From contig NZ_VUMY01000005.1 in assembly GCF_009695935.1 (NCBI RefSeq), positions 62,001-126,000 of the forward strand: DNA of 64,000 bases, given 5' to 3'. The translations under genes were made by a program, and so were the position numbers. The notes beneath the pieces were generated by a model. That model was not told the DNA's origin. It worked only from the letters and a program-made list of their open reading frames with translations, and ran no database searches. The stretch is from Mobiluncus porci. GTDB taxonomy: Bacteria; Actinomycetota; Actinomycetes; Actinomycetales; Actinomycetaceae. This document shows, one piece after another, positions 17,935 to 26,860 of this stretch. The number at the start of each line of letters is the position of its first letter. The first letter of the stretch is position 1.

Positions 17935-19056
17935 TTAATCAACTACCAAAACAATTTTCCCAAAAGGTCGCCCGGTCTTCGCTGCCAGCGCCTCGTGCAC
18001 CCCCGCCACCTTGGCAAACGAGTATGTTTCAGCAACCACAGGCCGAATCTTTTCCGCCTCGACCAGTGGCCAGACATACTCCCCCACGTCTTTCACCAAG
18101 TCGGCTTTTTCCGCCGAACCGAGCGCGCGAATCGTCGAGCCCTGGATACTCGCCGATTTGGAGAGAAGATTCCCGAGATTAATCTCCGCCCGCGTCCCTT
18201 TTTGGAGTCCAATAATGGCAAGCCGCCCACCTTGCGCCAGCAAATCGAGGTTGGTGGCCAGTCCGCCGGCCCCGGACACATCCAAGATGAGGTCAAATCC
18301 GCAGCCGTCCGTGAGCTCTTGCTTAGCGGACTCGAATGATTTCGGGTCATGGTAATCCGCGATCGCGTCAACGCCGAGCAGACTGAGTTTCGCGCATCGC
18401 TCGTCATCCCCCGCGCTCGCCGCGACTTTCGCGCCAAGCGCCTTGGCAAGTTGGACGGCAACTGTCCCCACGCCTCCGGATCCTCCCTGGACAAAAACCT
18501 TGAAACTCTTTGGGTATCCCCATGAATCCCCATATGGCTCAGCACTTGGCACGAAACCATTTCTTCCTGTATCGTCCCACAGCACTCGCGGTTCTAAGTT
18601 GACGAGATTATGCCAGGCGGTGGCGCTGGCCTCCATTAGAGCCGCCCCGACCACGAAACCATCGAGGCGTCCTGAAACCGGCAGGGGGAGACAACACTCC
18701 GCACGCGCCACCGCAAACTCGGCTTGTCCCCCGCCTTCCAGCAAGGCGACCACCGAGCGCCCGAACCACTCATCACGTGAAAGGCCGACACCCAGCATGT
18801 CAGAATAAGCAATCTGCGGCTCACCGCTTGCTGAAGAACCAACGCCCTCACCGACCTCAACAACTACCCCGGCGGCTTCAAGCCCCAAGGTGTCTGGAGC
18901 CCCGGGCGGGGAAGGATAATGCCCCGCTACCTGCAGCAAGTCCGCGCGGTTCACTCCCGCAGCGCGTACCTCAATCAGCACTTCGCCAGGCCCTGGCTTC
19001 GGCCTTTCGACTTCCACTACCCGCGGCTCGCCTTCAATTCCCTTAATCGCCCACAT
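17935..19056 (-). CDS. quinone oxidoreductase-like medium-chain dehydrogenase
   Basis: 373 residues, medium-chain dehydrogenase/reductase fold. N-terminal GroES-like domain ([20 protein letters not shown], then [17 protein letters not shown]), Rossmann domain with the NADPH-binding [18 protein letters not shown], and the C-terminal KIVLVVD. The alcohol-dehydrogenase zinc ligands are absent, as in the NADPH:quinone reductase/PIG3 group. Two insertions (about 65-85 and 160-180) make it longer than the usual 325-residue members. ATG at 19056 is preferred; the frame could also begin at a GTG three codons earlier. Divergent from ribF. Confidence 0.85.
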   Translation of the reverse strand: MWAIKGIEGEPRVVEVERPKPGPGEVLIEVRAAGVNRADLLQVAGHYPSPPGAPDTLGLEAAGVVVEVGEGVGSSASGEPQIAYSDMLGVGLSRDEWFGRSVVALLEGGGQAEFAVARAECCLPLPVSGRLDGFVVGAALMEASATAWHNLVNLEPRVLWDDTGRNGFVPSAEPYGDSWGYPKSFKVFVQGGSGGVGTVAVQLAKALGAKVAASAGDDERCAKLSLLGVDAIADYHDPKSFESAKQELTDGCGFDLILDVSGAGGLATNLDLLAQGGRLAIIGLQKGTRAEINLGNLLSKSASIQGSTIRALGSAEKADLVKDVGEYVWPLVEAEKIRPVVAETYSFAKVAGVHEALAAKTGRPFGKIVLVVD

Positions 19057-19150
19057 GTCTTCCACCCTATAACTGCGAGGGTTTCACCGGCCACTGTGAA
19101 ACTATCGCTTTCTTCGCGCTTACCTGACCCATTTTGCTAAGGTTGAATCC

Positions 19151-20146
19151 GTGCAAATCTTTCATGAAGCCCCACAAGGCTTTGGCCCGAGCGTCGTCAC
19201 TATCGGAACTTTCGACGGCGTCCACATGGGTCATCAACAAATCATCAAACAGGTTGTGGAACTCGCTCGCGAAAACGAGCTGAAATCGGTGGCGCTGACT
19301 TTTGACCCGCTTCCTCGCCAAGTCCACCATCCCTCCCCAAACAATAAGCTCATCTGCACCGTTGATGACCGTCTCCTTTTCCTTGCCGGACTCGGCCTGG
19401 ATGCCACCTGGGTTCAACAATACGACCTCGATTTCGCCGCGCTCTCTCCCGAGGACTTCGTCCTCCAGTATCTGGTGGAGCCCCTGCAACCGCGAGTGAT
19501 TGTTGTCGGGAAAGATACCCGTTTCGGCACAGGCAATTCCGGAAGCGTCATCACTTTGACGAAACTTGGCGCCAAATACGGTTTCGCCGTCCAAGTCGTC
19601 CCGAACATAGTTGATCCGGTTTATGGTCGGCGCTGGTCGTCCTCCTGGGTCCGCGAGCTCTTGGCCGAAGGCAATGTTGACCAGGCTGGATACGTGCTTG
19701 GCCGTCCGCATCAGGTTCGGGGCACGGTCGTTCACGGGAAACGCCGCGGCCGCGAACTCGGGTTCCCCACCGCAAATTTGGACGCTGAGTTTGTGGAGGC
19801 GATTCCGGCTGACGGCGTTTATGCGGGCTGGTTGCGCCGCCCCTACCCGCACGGCTCCGCTACCCCGACCTCTCTAGAGGTTCTTCCCGCCGCGATTTCG
19901 GTCGGGTCATCCCCGCACTTCGCCGACGTCGGGCGGACAGTCGAGGCTCACGTCATGGGTCGGAGTGACCTCGACCTTTACGGGGATGAAATCGTGGTCC
20001 AGTTTGTCCACCATATCCGCGACAACCTGGCTTTCGATTCACTCGAAGCGCTCCTCGAACGCATGGACGAGGATCTTGTCGAAAGCGCTGCCGTCCTCGG
20101 CGTTCCCCAAGCCCGCCGCGTCTCCCCCAACGACGTCACGGCTTAA
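19151..20146 (+). CDS. ribF: bifunctional riboflavin kinase/FAD synthetase
   Basis: 331 residues. It makes FMN from riboflavin and then FAD. The N-terminal nucleotidyltransferase domain has GTFDGVHMGHQ (the HxGH-type site) and SSSWVRELLAEGNVDQA. The C-terminal kinase domain has GKRRGRELGFPTANL, with the PTAN motif that binds ATP and magnesium, and ends with FVHHIRDNLAFDSLEALLER. The start is GTG. In most actinobacteria ribF sits on the same strand between truB and rpsO; here it is on the opposite strand and separated from truB by about 9 kb of other genes. No FMN riboswitch is visible in the 94-base gap before it. Confidence 0.95.
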   Translation: MQIFHEAPQGFGPSVVTIGTFDGVHMGHQQIIKQVVELARENELKSVALTFDPLPRQVHHPSPNNKLICTVDDRLLFLAGLGLDATWVQQYDLDFAALSPEDFVLQYLVEPLQPRVIVVGKDTRFGTGNSGSVITLTKLGAKYGFAVQVVPNIVDPVYGRRWSSSWVRELLAEGNVDQAGYVLGRPHQVRGTVVHGKRRGRELGFPTANLDAEFVEAIPADGVYAGWLRRPYPHGSATPTSLEVLPAAISVGSSPHFADVGRTVEAHVMGRSDLDLYGDEIVVQFVHHIRDNLAFDSLEALLERMDEDLVESAAVLGVPQARRVSPNDVTA

Positions 20147-20214
20147 TTACTGTTGATTATCCGACTCACACTTTGGCAAGTAATCAACCCAACAAAGCGT
20201 AAGTAAATGCCGAA

Positions 20215-21501
20215 TTACTTAGCGAGTGCCTTTACAACTGCCGAGTCATCCTTCACTGGCGGTTTGGTGATCTCTGGAATCTCTGGATTATCAACGCCAA
20301 TCAAATCCCGCATAAAAGCGCGATATTTCGCGGCTTTCGCCGAAGTCATGGCGCTTCCTTCCGGCACCCTGCCCGCCTCAGCGTCAGCAAGAGGCACCAC
20401 CATGTGAGACTCCGGCTCAAGACCAACCGCAACCCAACCGGCATTCAAAACCTCCGCGTTGCCCTCCACCGGCACGCGAATCGTCGCAAGCGCTATCTCT
20501 TCAGAATCCGTGTGCATGGTAGTCAAGGGCCGCATGTCGGAAATGATGTTGCCGACACTCCAATAAACCCACATGCCTTTGCCATCAACCCCGCCGGGAA
20601 GCTTCTCGATGGGTTGGGGAACGTGCGGGTGGTGACCGATATAGAGGTCAATCACGCCGGACTCCGCCGCGCGAGAAGCCCAGTTGCGCGCCGCCGCACT
20701 CGCCGAAAGCTCATATTCCAAGCCGTTGTGACCCGAAAGAATAACCACATTCGCGCCCTCAGCGCGGGCCTCCTTGGCCCACTCGATAATCTCGCTCATA
20801 TTGTCGACGTTCACGAGCCAGGGCCGCTCACCGATGAACGGCATCCCGCCGAGCTTGCCCCACGCCAGGGAAAGCTGAGCGATTTTGATGGTGCGCCCGT
20901 TCTTAGTTAGTTCATACATCTGGTAGGGTTTTTCGGTTTCGCTTCGCCGCGAGCCGGTAGCGCCGAGACCCGCGCGCTCCAACACGTTCAGGGTCTGGAA
21001 AACCCCTTCAAGCCCCTGGTCAGTCGTGTGATTAGATGCCGTGGAGCAGCCGTCATAGCCGAGCTCCTTCATGTCGCTCGCCCAACCGGTCGGCATCGCG
21101 AAGTTCGGGAAGCCTTGGTAGGGAGCACCGTCTTTGGCGAAAGCAATCTCTTGGTGACAAATCGTGAGGTCAGCCCCGTCAAGATAAGGCTTAATCGGTT
21201 CCATCAGGTTCGTAAAATGCGTGTCCCCGTTTTCGTCGCGCGCCACGTCGGGCATGAGCGCCGTGTGCGTGAGCGCATCCCCGGTTGCCGCGAGGGTGAA
21301 AGTCACTTCCGGGGTCGGTTTCGGGGTGGGGGTTTCAACAAGCGATTCCCTGGGATTTCCCCCTGCATTTGTCGTTCCGGAAGCGCTAGATTCCGCGGTG
21401 GCACTTAATGAACCCGCGCAACCTACCAGCCCGCAAGTGCCCACGGAAAACAACGCCGCAACCACAAACGGAAAGCCCTTTGAAAAGCGCGAGGAAAACA
21501 C
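20215..21501 (-). CDS. CapA-family lipoprotein (poly-gamma-glutamate synthesis-like)
   Basis: 428 residues. Signal peptide with lipobox GLVGC at about 25-29 predicts a lipid-anchored exported protein. After a Ser/Thr/Pro linker comes a PGA_cap metallophosphatase-like domain: LAATGDALTH, the divergent STASNHTTDQG (usually NNH-x-x-D-x-G), LSGHNGLEYE and GHHPHVPQP. Family knowledge: CapA proteins take part in poly-gamma-glutamate capsule or export, but many paralogues are of unknown role and no capBC genes are nearby, so the substrate is open. Single gene; its 5' end faces the GNAT fragment and the AT-rich islet. Confidence 0.85.
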   Translation of the reverse strand: MFSSRFSKGFPFVVAALFSVGTCGLVGCAGSLSATAESSASGTTNAGGNPRESLVETPTPKPTPEVTFTLAATGDALTHTALMPDVARDENGDTHFTNLMEPIKPYLDGADLTICHQEIAFAKDGAPYQGFPNFAMPTGWASDMKELGYDGCSTASNHTTDQGLEGVFQTLNVLERAGLGATGSRRSETEKPYQMYELTKNGRTIKIAQLSLAWGKLGGMPFIGERPWLVNVDNMSEIIEWAKEARAEGANVVILSGHNGLEYELSASAAARNWASRAAESGVIDLYIGHHPHVPQPIEKLPGGVDGKGMWVYWSVGNIISDMRPLTTMHTDSEEIALATIRVPVEGNAEVLNAGWVAVGLEPESHMVVPLADAEAGRVPEGSAMTSAKAAKYRAFMRDLIGVDNPEIPEITKPPVKDDSAVVKALAK

Positions 21502-21598
21502 GTTTTCTTTATATCAAAAACCCTCGCCCCAAAACAATGTCCCACGAAAATGAGCCATGAGGGCTCGGCGGCAGCGAGCGAAGCGGCTGATTCTTCAA

Positions 21599-21779
21599 TC
21601 AAATCCCCGAGCCGAGTTGGGCGCGCAACCAATCGATGTCGGCTTGGGTGGGGTGGCGCCAAGTTCCTTCGTAGTCGTGTTTGTCGAGCCAGCCACGCAC
21701 GACTGGACAGACGGGGACGACGGTTTTACCGGTTCTTGCGGATTCAACCAGGGCTTGTTCAACCAGCACCCCGGCCAAA
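21599..21779 (-). pseudogene. displaced 3' fragment of a GNAT acetyltransferase gene
   Basis: The frame reads DLAGVLVEQALVESARTGKT and continues through RGWLDKHDYEGTWRHPT to ADIDWLRAQLGSGI and stop. It equals the last 60 or so residues of the intact GNAT gene at 23308-23733, with 133 bp of perfect DNA identity and then a diverged last 15 codons (the intact copy ends KDIAWLRAALGGQ). The 5' side runs straight into AT-rich DNA that supplies an unrelated start, so no acetyl-CoA binding core remains. It looks like the original gene end pushed aside by insertion of the islet at 21780-23352. Confidence 0.8.
21647..21779. repeat. 133-bp direct repeat, left copy
   Basis: Identical base for base to 23353-23485. 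It codes (minus strand) for the C-terminal part of a GNAT acetyltransferase. Beyond both ends the two copies diverge abruptly. Together they bracket the AT-rich islet. Confidence 0.95.
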
Positions 21780-21990
21780 TCCACCTCCCGCCCTATCTCA
21801 GATTTCCTCTTGTACATCACCACATAAAAGAGTAAGATTGTCAGCAACAGGCGATAAAACGTTTGTTTTTTATTATTGAAACTAGGGATTCAATAATTTT
21901 TACATTTCCCAATCGAGTCAAAGGAGACAAAGATGAGATTTAGACCAGATTTCGTTTTAATACCCGTCTTTATCCATTTTAATACTTACT

Positions 21991-23058
21991 TTGCATTTAC
22001 ATGAAGCTCCCAACGCACACTCTGAGGAATTCAAGAATATAAATAATACAGATCATGTTTACGCAGAGAACTATCAGCAGAAATCGGCTTCGTCATGGTG
22101 GCAGATTGGCTGGTATTTCGTAAAGGAAGCCGGACGATTCGTAGAGCGGCAGATCAATCTAGATGGACAATCAAGCGTGGGAAGGGATAGTATGTACTTA
22201 GTCTCACCAACCATAGATTACAACAACGGATCTGTAGGATCCGAATTTTATTTTCGGCCAAATATAACCAGAGGGATGTCTACCATAGATATGCACGGAC
22301 ATCGTCTTTTTGCCCTTGATATTTTTTCTAGAATGTCTCTTATCCTCTCAAATCCTTCTGGGACTACAATCGCATCACTAAACGCAGGAACCAACCAATA
22401 CCTATTCTACAATCTTAAGAAAAATGACCCAATAAGCTCCTGGAAGGCTCAATACATCACAAATAGCTCAACTACCTGGCAAAATTATTTACGAGTTACT
22501 AGTGGGACAAGGAGCTATACTCTTCAAGAAAACAGCGATACACCTAAAACTATTTACTACACTAGTAACAACAGAATTCTTCTTTCATCAAAAAATACTA
22601 GGGAAAAAATCAATAATCGGCAATTATTAAATCAGCAACAAGGATATACAAAAATAATCAGCCTTAGCGACTTAGAAAAAGAATTTAGAGATGACAATAA
22701 TACAGTCATCGATCAACTTCGGAATTATAAGGTTGGCGATAAGATTTTAGTTTCATCACCGATTGACCAAATTTCTTACAATAAACAACGCAAGGCAACA
22801 GCTTTTACTTTCTCTCTTTACGATGGATTTAATTCCGTAGCAAAACGCAATATAACCTGGTATTTCGCAGGGGATCTAACTAAAATATTTAAACCCGGCG
22901 ATTCTCCTGTTTTTGTCTTCACTGTAGAAGAAATAGGCAATAATAATGGAACAATTTTTGAAAGCCTAGACTTTTTTGAGCAAACTTTTACATTACAGAA
23001 TCAAGATAAATATCCACATATAGAGCCTTTTATTTACCAATCTAAGGTAGGAAGTTAA
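21991..23058 (+). CDS. unrecognised, probably secreted protein of the AT-rich islet
   Basis: The open frame gives about 355 residues from a TTG at 21991. A better-looking start lies upstream: AAGGAG at 21921 and ATG at 21933 give MRFRPDFVLIPVF, which would join ILILTLHLHEAPNA of the long frame into a typical signal peptide if one base were skipped between about 21961 and 21990. As it stands the upstream frame stops after 23 codons. The mature part has SSWWQIGWYFVKEAGRF near its start, a Ser/Thr/Asn-rich middle, and a C-terminal beta-rich, OB-fold-like stretch (NYKVGDKILVSSP, WYFAGDLTKIFKPGDSPVFV). No family is recognised. The 60-residue membrane protein follows 3 bases after the stop. A secreted toxin or bacteriocin with its immunity protein is one idea and no more. 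Confidence 0.6.
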   Translation: MHLHEAPNAHSEEFKNINNTDHVYAENYQQKSASSWWQIGWYFVKEAGRFVERQINLDGQSSVGRDSMYLVSPTIDYNNGSVGSEFYFRPNITRGMSTIDMHGHRLFALDIFSRMSLILSNPSGTTIASLNAGTNQYLFYNLKKNDPISSWKAQYITNSSTTWQNYLRVTSGTRSYTLQENSDTPKTIYYTSNNRILLSSKNTREKINNRQLLNQQQGYTKIISLSDLEKEFRDDNNTVIDQLRNYKVGDKILVSSPIDQISYNKQRKATAFTFSLYDGFNSVAKRNITWYFAGDLTKIFKPGDSPVFVFTVEEIGNNNGTIFESLDFFEQTFTLQNQDKYPHIEPFIYQSKVGS

Positions 23059-23061
23059 TTA

Positions 23062-23244
23062 ATGCAAAAGTCTTTAGCCATTTTTTACATACTACTACTT
23101 GGATATTCCTTTTATAGTTTATTCGTGGCAGGTGGAGGAGTTCTTTTACCCTTCGCAGTATTATTTCTCTATTCCTTAAATAGGGATCTGAAGAAAAATG
23201 ATAGCGACGGAAAGGGATATAAGCCTTTTTTCAGAGCTAATTAG
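23062..23244 (+). CDS. small two-helix membrane protein of the islet
   Basis: 60 residues: a short basic start (MQKSL), two hydrophobic helices (AIFYILLLGYSFYSLFVAG and VLLPFAVLFLYS) and a charged tail (NRDLKKNDSDGKGYK). It starts 3 bases after the stop of the secreted-protein gene, so the two are surely co-transcribed. Size and topology suit an immunity protein, a secretion helper or a membrane anchor. No family is recognised and composition is as AT-rich as its partner. Confidence 0.6.
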   Translation: MQKSLAIFYILLLGYSFYSLFVAGGGVLLPFAVLFLYSLNRDLKKNDSDGKGYKPFFRAN

Positions 23245-23307
23245 AGAAGGATATAAACGGAAAGATTTCTCTCAGTACATATCAGTATCGTTGGTAATTC
23301 TTCGTGA

Positions 23308-23733
23308 TTATTGCCCGCCGAGTGCCGCTCGCAGCCACGCAATGTCCTTGTCGGTGGGGTGGCGCCAAGTTCCTTCGTAGTCGTGTTTGTCGAGCCAGCC
23401 ACGCACGACTGGACAGACGGGGACGACGGTTTTACCGGTTCTTGCGGATTCAACCAGGGCTTGTTCAACCAGCACCCCGGCCAAACCGCGTCCGGAATAA
23501 TCCGGCAAGACCTCCGTGTGGAAAAATATCCGCTCCGACTCGCCCTCGCCGCCAGACGTTCCGGCGCCTTGTCCGTGGTGCGGTTCGCCACCCGACTCGC
23601 GGTCAAGAAAATACGTCACCCCCACCGGTTCCTCGGGACGGTCCGCATAGGCCACCGCAAAAGCTCGGCCTTTGGCTCCAAGACCGACCACCAAGGGCAC
23701 GCCGGTTTTATCTCTAAGTTCGGTTTCGTTCAT
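23308..23733 (-). CDS. GNAT-family N-acetyltransferase (YjdJ-like)
   Basis: 141 residues. The core has FFHTEVLPDYSGRGLAGVLV (beta-4 strand and the acetyl-CoA pyrophosphate loop, here Y-S-G-R-G-L-A) and KTVVPVCPVVRGWLDKHDY. This is the small GNAT type related to yeast Gtt/YjdJ proteins, whose substrates are mostly unknown. The start overlaps the stop of the pirin gene (ATGA), so it is translated as the second gene of that pair. Its last 133 bp before the final codons are duplicated at 21647-21779; the present 3' end may have come with the islet. Confidence 0.85.
   Translation of the reverse strand: MNETELRDKTGVPLVVGLGAKGRAFAVAYADRPEEPVGVTYFLDRESGGEPHHGQGAGTSGGEGESERIFFHTEVLPDYSGRGLAGVLVEQALVESARTGKTVVPVCPVVRGWLDKHDYEGTWRHPTDKDIAWLRAALGGQ
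23353..23485. repeat. 133-bp direct repeat, right copy
   Basis: Right-hand partner of 21647-21779, inside the intact GNAT gene. The offset between the copies is 1,706 bp throughout, with no mismatch. Confidence 0.95.
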
Positions 23734-24833
23734 TGCTCAATCCTCATTTCAGGCCGTGCCACCGGAGCAGGGTTAATCCGTGGCTTCAGTTTCACAATCG
23801 GCATCACCGGCGCAGGAATCCGCGAAAACCCGCGCGGATCATGGGAAACATAGCCATGTACCCGCCCGAAACGCGACGCCGCTCCAGCCAAATCCGCCTC
23901 CCGTTCGGTCATGTAAGCGGCATCTGGCCCATCACCGAAAGCGTCGGTTGGCACTCCCGCCTCCCAGTCAGCGCGGAACTTCTCGATCTCTTCAGGCGTC
24001 CGCCCAATAAAGTTCCACCACATGACGATGTGTTCTTCGAAGGGTTCCCCGCCCAACACGAGGAACCGCGCGGGCTCGGAGCCGGTGTTGACAACAGTCA
24101 AGCGGGTTTCCCCGATGCCGGTGTAAGCCAGATTCGTCCGGCCCACTTCGATGCCCTCGAGCGCCACCGCGCCGCGATCCAACACCAAGCCGTGCTCAAA
24201 GGATGGGTTCACCTCGTAAGTCAAACTCGCCCCCACCTCGAGGTTTATCTCCGCACCGACCAAGGGCGTGAAGGTTTTAATCGGCGAGGTCACCCCCAAG
24301 AGAGAGCCGATAAATACGCTTACGGTTCCGCCGTCGAAAGCCACCCGCGGCACGGGGTAGTTTTCAAACATCGGCGCGTGAAACCGGTCGCTATCGGGGA
24401 GCGCGGCCCACAGCTGCACGCCCTGCAGGACGGTCGTGTCCTGGGTGGAGACCTCCGAGTGGCAAATCCCATTCCCGGCAGTCATCAGGTTCACTTCCCC
24501 GGGTCGCACTACCGCGTGGTTGCCCGCCGAATCGTGGTGGGTAATCTCGCCTTCGAAAAGCCACGACACGGTCTGGAGGCCGGTGTGCGGGTGTGGGGCC
24601 ACGTCCATTCCACCCGTTGCCGCAACATCATCGGGTCCGTAATGGTCCACAAAACACCAAGCTCCGACGAATGAGCGTTGGCGCTGGGGCAAGGTGCGAT
24701 GCACTGTCATCGCCCGCAATCCGCCCAGCGGCACATTGCGGGAAGTCACGATTTCCACCTTCGCCCCGCCAGCGCAGCGCGGCTCAACCGGTTCCAGGGC
24801 CAAAGCCTCGGGATTTTCGCTCAGATTCGACAT
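23730..24833 (-). CDS. pirin family protein
   Basis: 367 residues, bicupin fold. The N-terminal cupin carries the metal ligands of pirins: His in APHPHTGLQTVSW, His in ITHHDSAG, and His/Glu in NGICHSEVS. Pirins are iron-binding proteins; some have quercetinase activity and others act as regulators, so the exact role is open. The C-terminal domain includes the LVLGGEPFEEHIVMWWNFIG signature typical of bacterial pirins. The start is preceded by TTAGGAAC. It is followed, with a 4-base overlap, by the GNAT gene. Confidence 0.92.
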   Translation of the reverse strand: MSNLSENPEALALEPVEPRCAGGAKVEIVTSRNVPLGGLRAMTVHRTLPQRQRSFVGAWCFVDHYGPDDVAATGGMDVAPHPHTGLQTVSWLFEGEITHHDSAGNHAVVRPGEVNLMTAGNGICHSEVSTQDTTVLQGVQLWAALPDSDRFHAPMFENYPVPRVAFDGGTVSVFIGSLLGVTSPIKTFTPLVGAEINLEVGASLTYEVNPSFEHGLVLDRGAVALEGIEVGRTNLAYTGIGETRLTVVNTGSEPARFLVLGGEPFEEHIVMWWNFIGRTPEEIEKFRADWEAGVPTDAFGDGPDAAYMTEREADLAGAASRFGRVHGYVSHDPRGFSRIPAPVMPIVKLKPRINPAPVARPEMRIEQ

Positions 24834-24912
24834 GTTCCTAATTTAGCCGCGAACGTCCAAACTTTCCCGCCGAATCCGGAAAATAGGTCAAAAGACCTGC
24901 CCGACCGACTTA

Positions 24913-26811
24913 TCAACCGACCGAGAGCATCCGCAAATCGATTTTCCGCAACACCACGTCCACCAAATGCGGATCCCACTCTCGTTCCTCGCGAGCCACG
25001 AGAAGCTCAGCGCGCGCCGCGTTCCCAGCCACGGTAATCATCTGGGTCAAGTTCCCTACCGAAGGGTAGGTGTGGGGTTGCGGCGGCATATTTGCCGGAT
25101 GCGCTGTCGTGCGAGGATCGCGGGGTTTCACAAGGACACCGCCCAAGGCCTCCGCTTCTGATTCCAGGGCCTGCTCGGTGGACAATACTTCCCGTTTGGC
25201 CTCGCCCAAGGTAGTTACTTCGGCTCGCAATAAGGTTTCTTCTTCAGCGATAACACTACTGTCGGCGGGCATCTCGCTGGTTTTTCCGTCAGGGCGTTTA
25301 GAGGAAGTTGTGAAAGATTCACCAAGGGTCCCTTGGGGAATCTTCCCGCGCCTCTGGGCTTGTTCCGTCTTCCAAAAACCGGTCGAATCCGCCTCACGTT
25401 CGAAACCGAGAGTCAAGGAGTCGCGAAGCTCCGCGGGAACTTCGATGCCGAGTTCCTCGCGAATCGTGATGAACCGCGAACGCAGAATCTCGCGCATGGC
25501 CGGCGTAAACCGCTTGCCCGGAAAAGATTCCCGCACTTGCTGCCAAATCGCCTGCTGCATCCGCGTCACCAAATCACCGAGCTGTGCATGGATTTCCTCG
25601 GGATTTTGGCGCGTTCCCAAAAACCTTGTGAGCCACGGGAGCGTAAGCCCGGTAGGAACCAGGGTCACGAGAAGAACTGCGGTCGCTACAACCATGATGG
25701 TAGAGCGCATCGGGAGGGGCACCCCACTCGAGGTCATCAAGGGCAGGCTCAAAGCCAGAGCCAGCGTGGCGACTCCGCGCATCCCACACCAGGTCAGAAG
25801 GATTGCCTCGCGGAAACGCGAGCCGTGACGGCTCGGTTCAATGAACATTGTCATAAGCCAGGACACTACGAAACGCACCGCCACCACGGCGACACAGGCC
25901 ACCACCGCCGGAAAAACGAATTGCCCGAGGTTGTCTCCTGATTCCGCGATTATTCGCCGCAGGGAGATCCCCATCAATCCGAAAGCAATTCCGGTGACCA
26001 TCAAGTTCGCGACTTCCCAAAATGCCATTTGCGCCACCCGAATTTCCCCGTCTTGCGCAGAGCGGCGCCGGTTTGTTTCCAGAGCGGTCACGACGACAGC
26101 GATGACTCCGGAAACCCCGAGAGCCTCGGCGATAATATAAGCCGCAAACGGGGCCACAACGCTGATGGCGACACTCGCGCCTAGTGAATCCGTCAGCCGC
26201 ACCCCGAGACGATACAGCGCTCCGATAGCGAAACCGATAGCGATGGCTAGAGCCGCTCCCAGAAGGAATTTCAACGCTATCATGGCACCGAGCTCATCTC
26301 CTTGGGTGGCGGCGAGCATCGCTGCCTGGAACAGCACAATCGCGACCGCGTCGTTGAAAAGGCCCTCGGTTTGGAGAATCGAGAGAATCCGGCGCGGTAT
26401 CTTGGCCGGTTTCGCGACCGCATCAACTGCCACCGGATCCGGCGGCGCACACATCGCCCCCACCATCAGGGCAAGCGGAAAAGTGAAACCCGGCACCAGC
26501 GCCCACATGAGTCCGGCTACCAGGAAAGCACTCATCGCAGTCAAGCCGAGCGCCATCACGAGGAGGGTTCGCCACCGGTTTCGAAACACGCTCCAACTCG
26601 TGGTTTGCGCGGTCACGAAGAGCAGCGGCGGGAGAAACAGCGGCAGGATGAGATGAGAGTCAATCTGGATTTGGGGGAATCCCGGAACGAAAGTGATTGC
26701 CAATGCGCTCAACAGCATAAGAATCGGATACGGCAGGTGCAGCCGATTGCCGATTACCATGCACATGACGGTCAATACGAGCAGTCCCACCAAAACCACC
26801 AAGGTTGTCAT
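24913..26811 (-). CDS. CPA1-family Na+/H+ antiporter
   Basis: 632 residues. Residues 1-400 form about 12 transmembrane helices with the CPA1 features: LFLPPLLFVTA in helix 3, APPDPVAVDAVAK (exchange-site region) and ILQTEGLFNDAVAIVLF (Glu and Asn-Asp). The hydrophilic C-terminal 230 residues lie in the cytoplasm and probably regulate the exchanger. Functions are pH and sodium homeostasis at the plasma membrane. No ribosome-binding site is obvious before the ATG. Monocistronic by spacing. Confidence 0.92.
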   Translation of the reverse strand: MTTLVVLVGLLVLTVMCMVIGNRLHLPYPILMLLSALAITFVPGFPQIQIDSHLILPLFLPPLLFVTAQTTSWSVFRNRWRTLLVMALGLTAMSAFLVAGLMWALVPGFTFPLALMVGAMCAPPDPVAVDAVAKPAKIPRRILSILQTEGLFNDAVAIVLFQAAMLAATQGDELGAMIALKFLLGAALAIAIGFAIGALYRLGVRLTDSLGASVAISVVAPFAAYIIAEALGVSGVIAVVVTALETNRRRSAQDGEIRVAQMAFWEVANLMVTGIAFGLMGISLRRIIAESGDNLGQFVFPAVVACVAVVAVRFVVSWLMTMFIEPSRHGSRFREAILLTWCGMRGVATLALALSLPLMTSSGVPLPMRSTIMVVATAVLLVTLVPTGLTLPWLTRFLGTRQNPEEIHAQLGDLVTRMQQAIWQQVRESFPGKRFTPAMREILRSRFITIREELGIEVPAELRDSLTLGFEREADSTGFWKTEQAQRRGKIPQGTLGESFTTSSKRPDGKTSEMPADSSVIAEEETLLRAEVTTLGEAKREVLSTEQALESEAEALGGVLVKPRDPRTTAHPANMPPQPHTYPSVGNLTQMITVAGNAARAELLVAREEREWDPHLVDVVLRKIDLRMLSVG

Positions 26812-26860
26812 GTGATTATCTTAGCGCTGACTTCTTGGTTCTTGAGTGCCGGTGGGAAAA

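Larger units (their letters stand above)
21780..23352. mobile_element. AT-rich islet inserted at the 3' end of a GNAT gene
   Basis: 1,573 bp, plainly richer in A+T than both flanks and with different codon use (many AAT, ATA, TTA codons). It is bounded by the 133-bp direct repeats. It carries two plus-strand genes: a probable secreted protein and a small two-helix membrane protein. No integrase, transposase or tRNA is seen. The geometry (intact gene on one side, displaced 3' end on the other) is that of an element which brought its own copy of the gene end. Origin by plain homologous recombination is also possible. Confidence 0.65.

Noticed and set aside
19057-19150. FMN riboswitch before ribF
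   Set aside because: The gap is only about 94 bases and shows none of the conserved FMN-element helices; it also contains the start of the divergent oxidoreductase gene.
20147-20214. Terminator between ribF and the CapA-like gene
   Set aside because: GTTGATTA and TAATCAAC are complementary but enclose a 21-base loop with no T run, so the structure is too weak to call.
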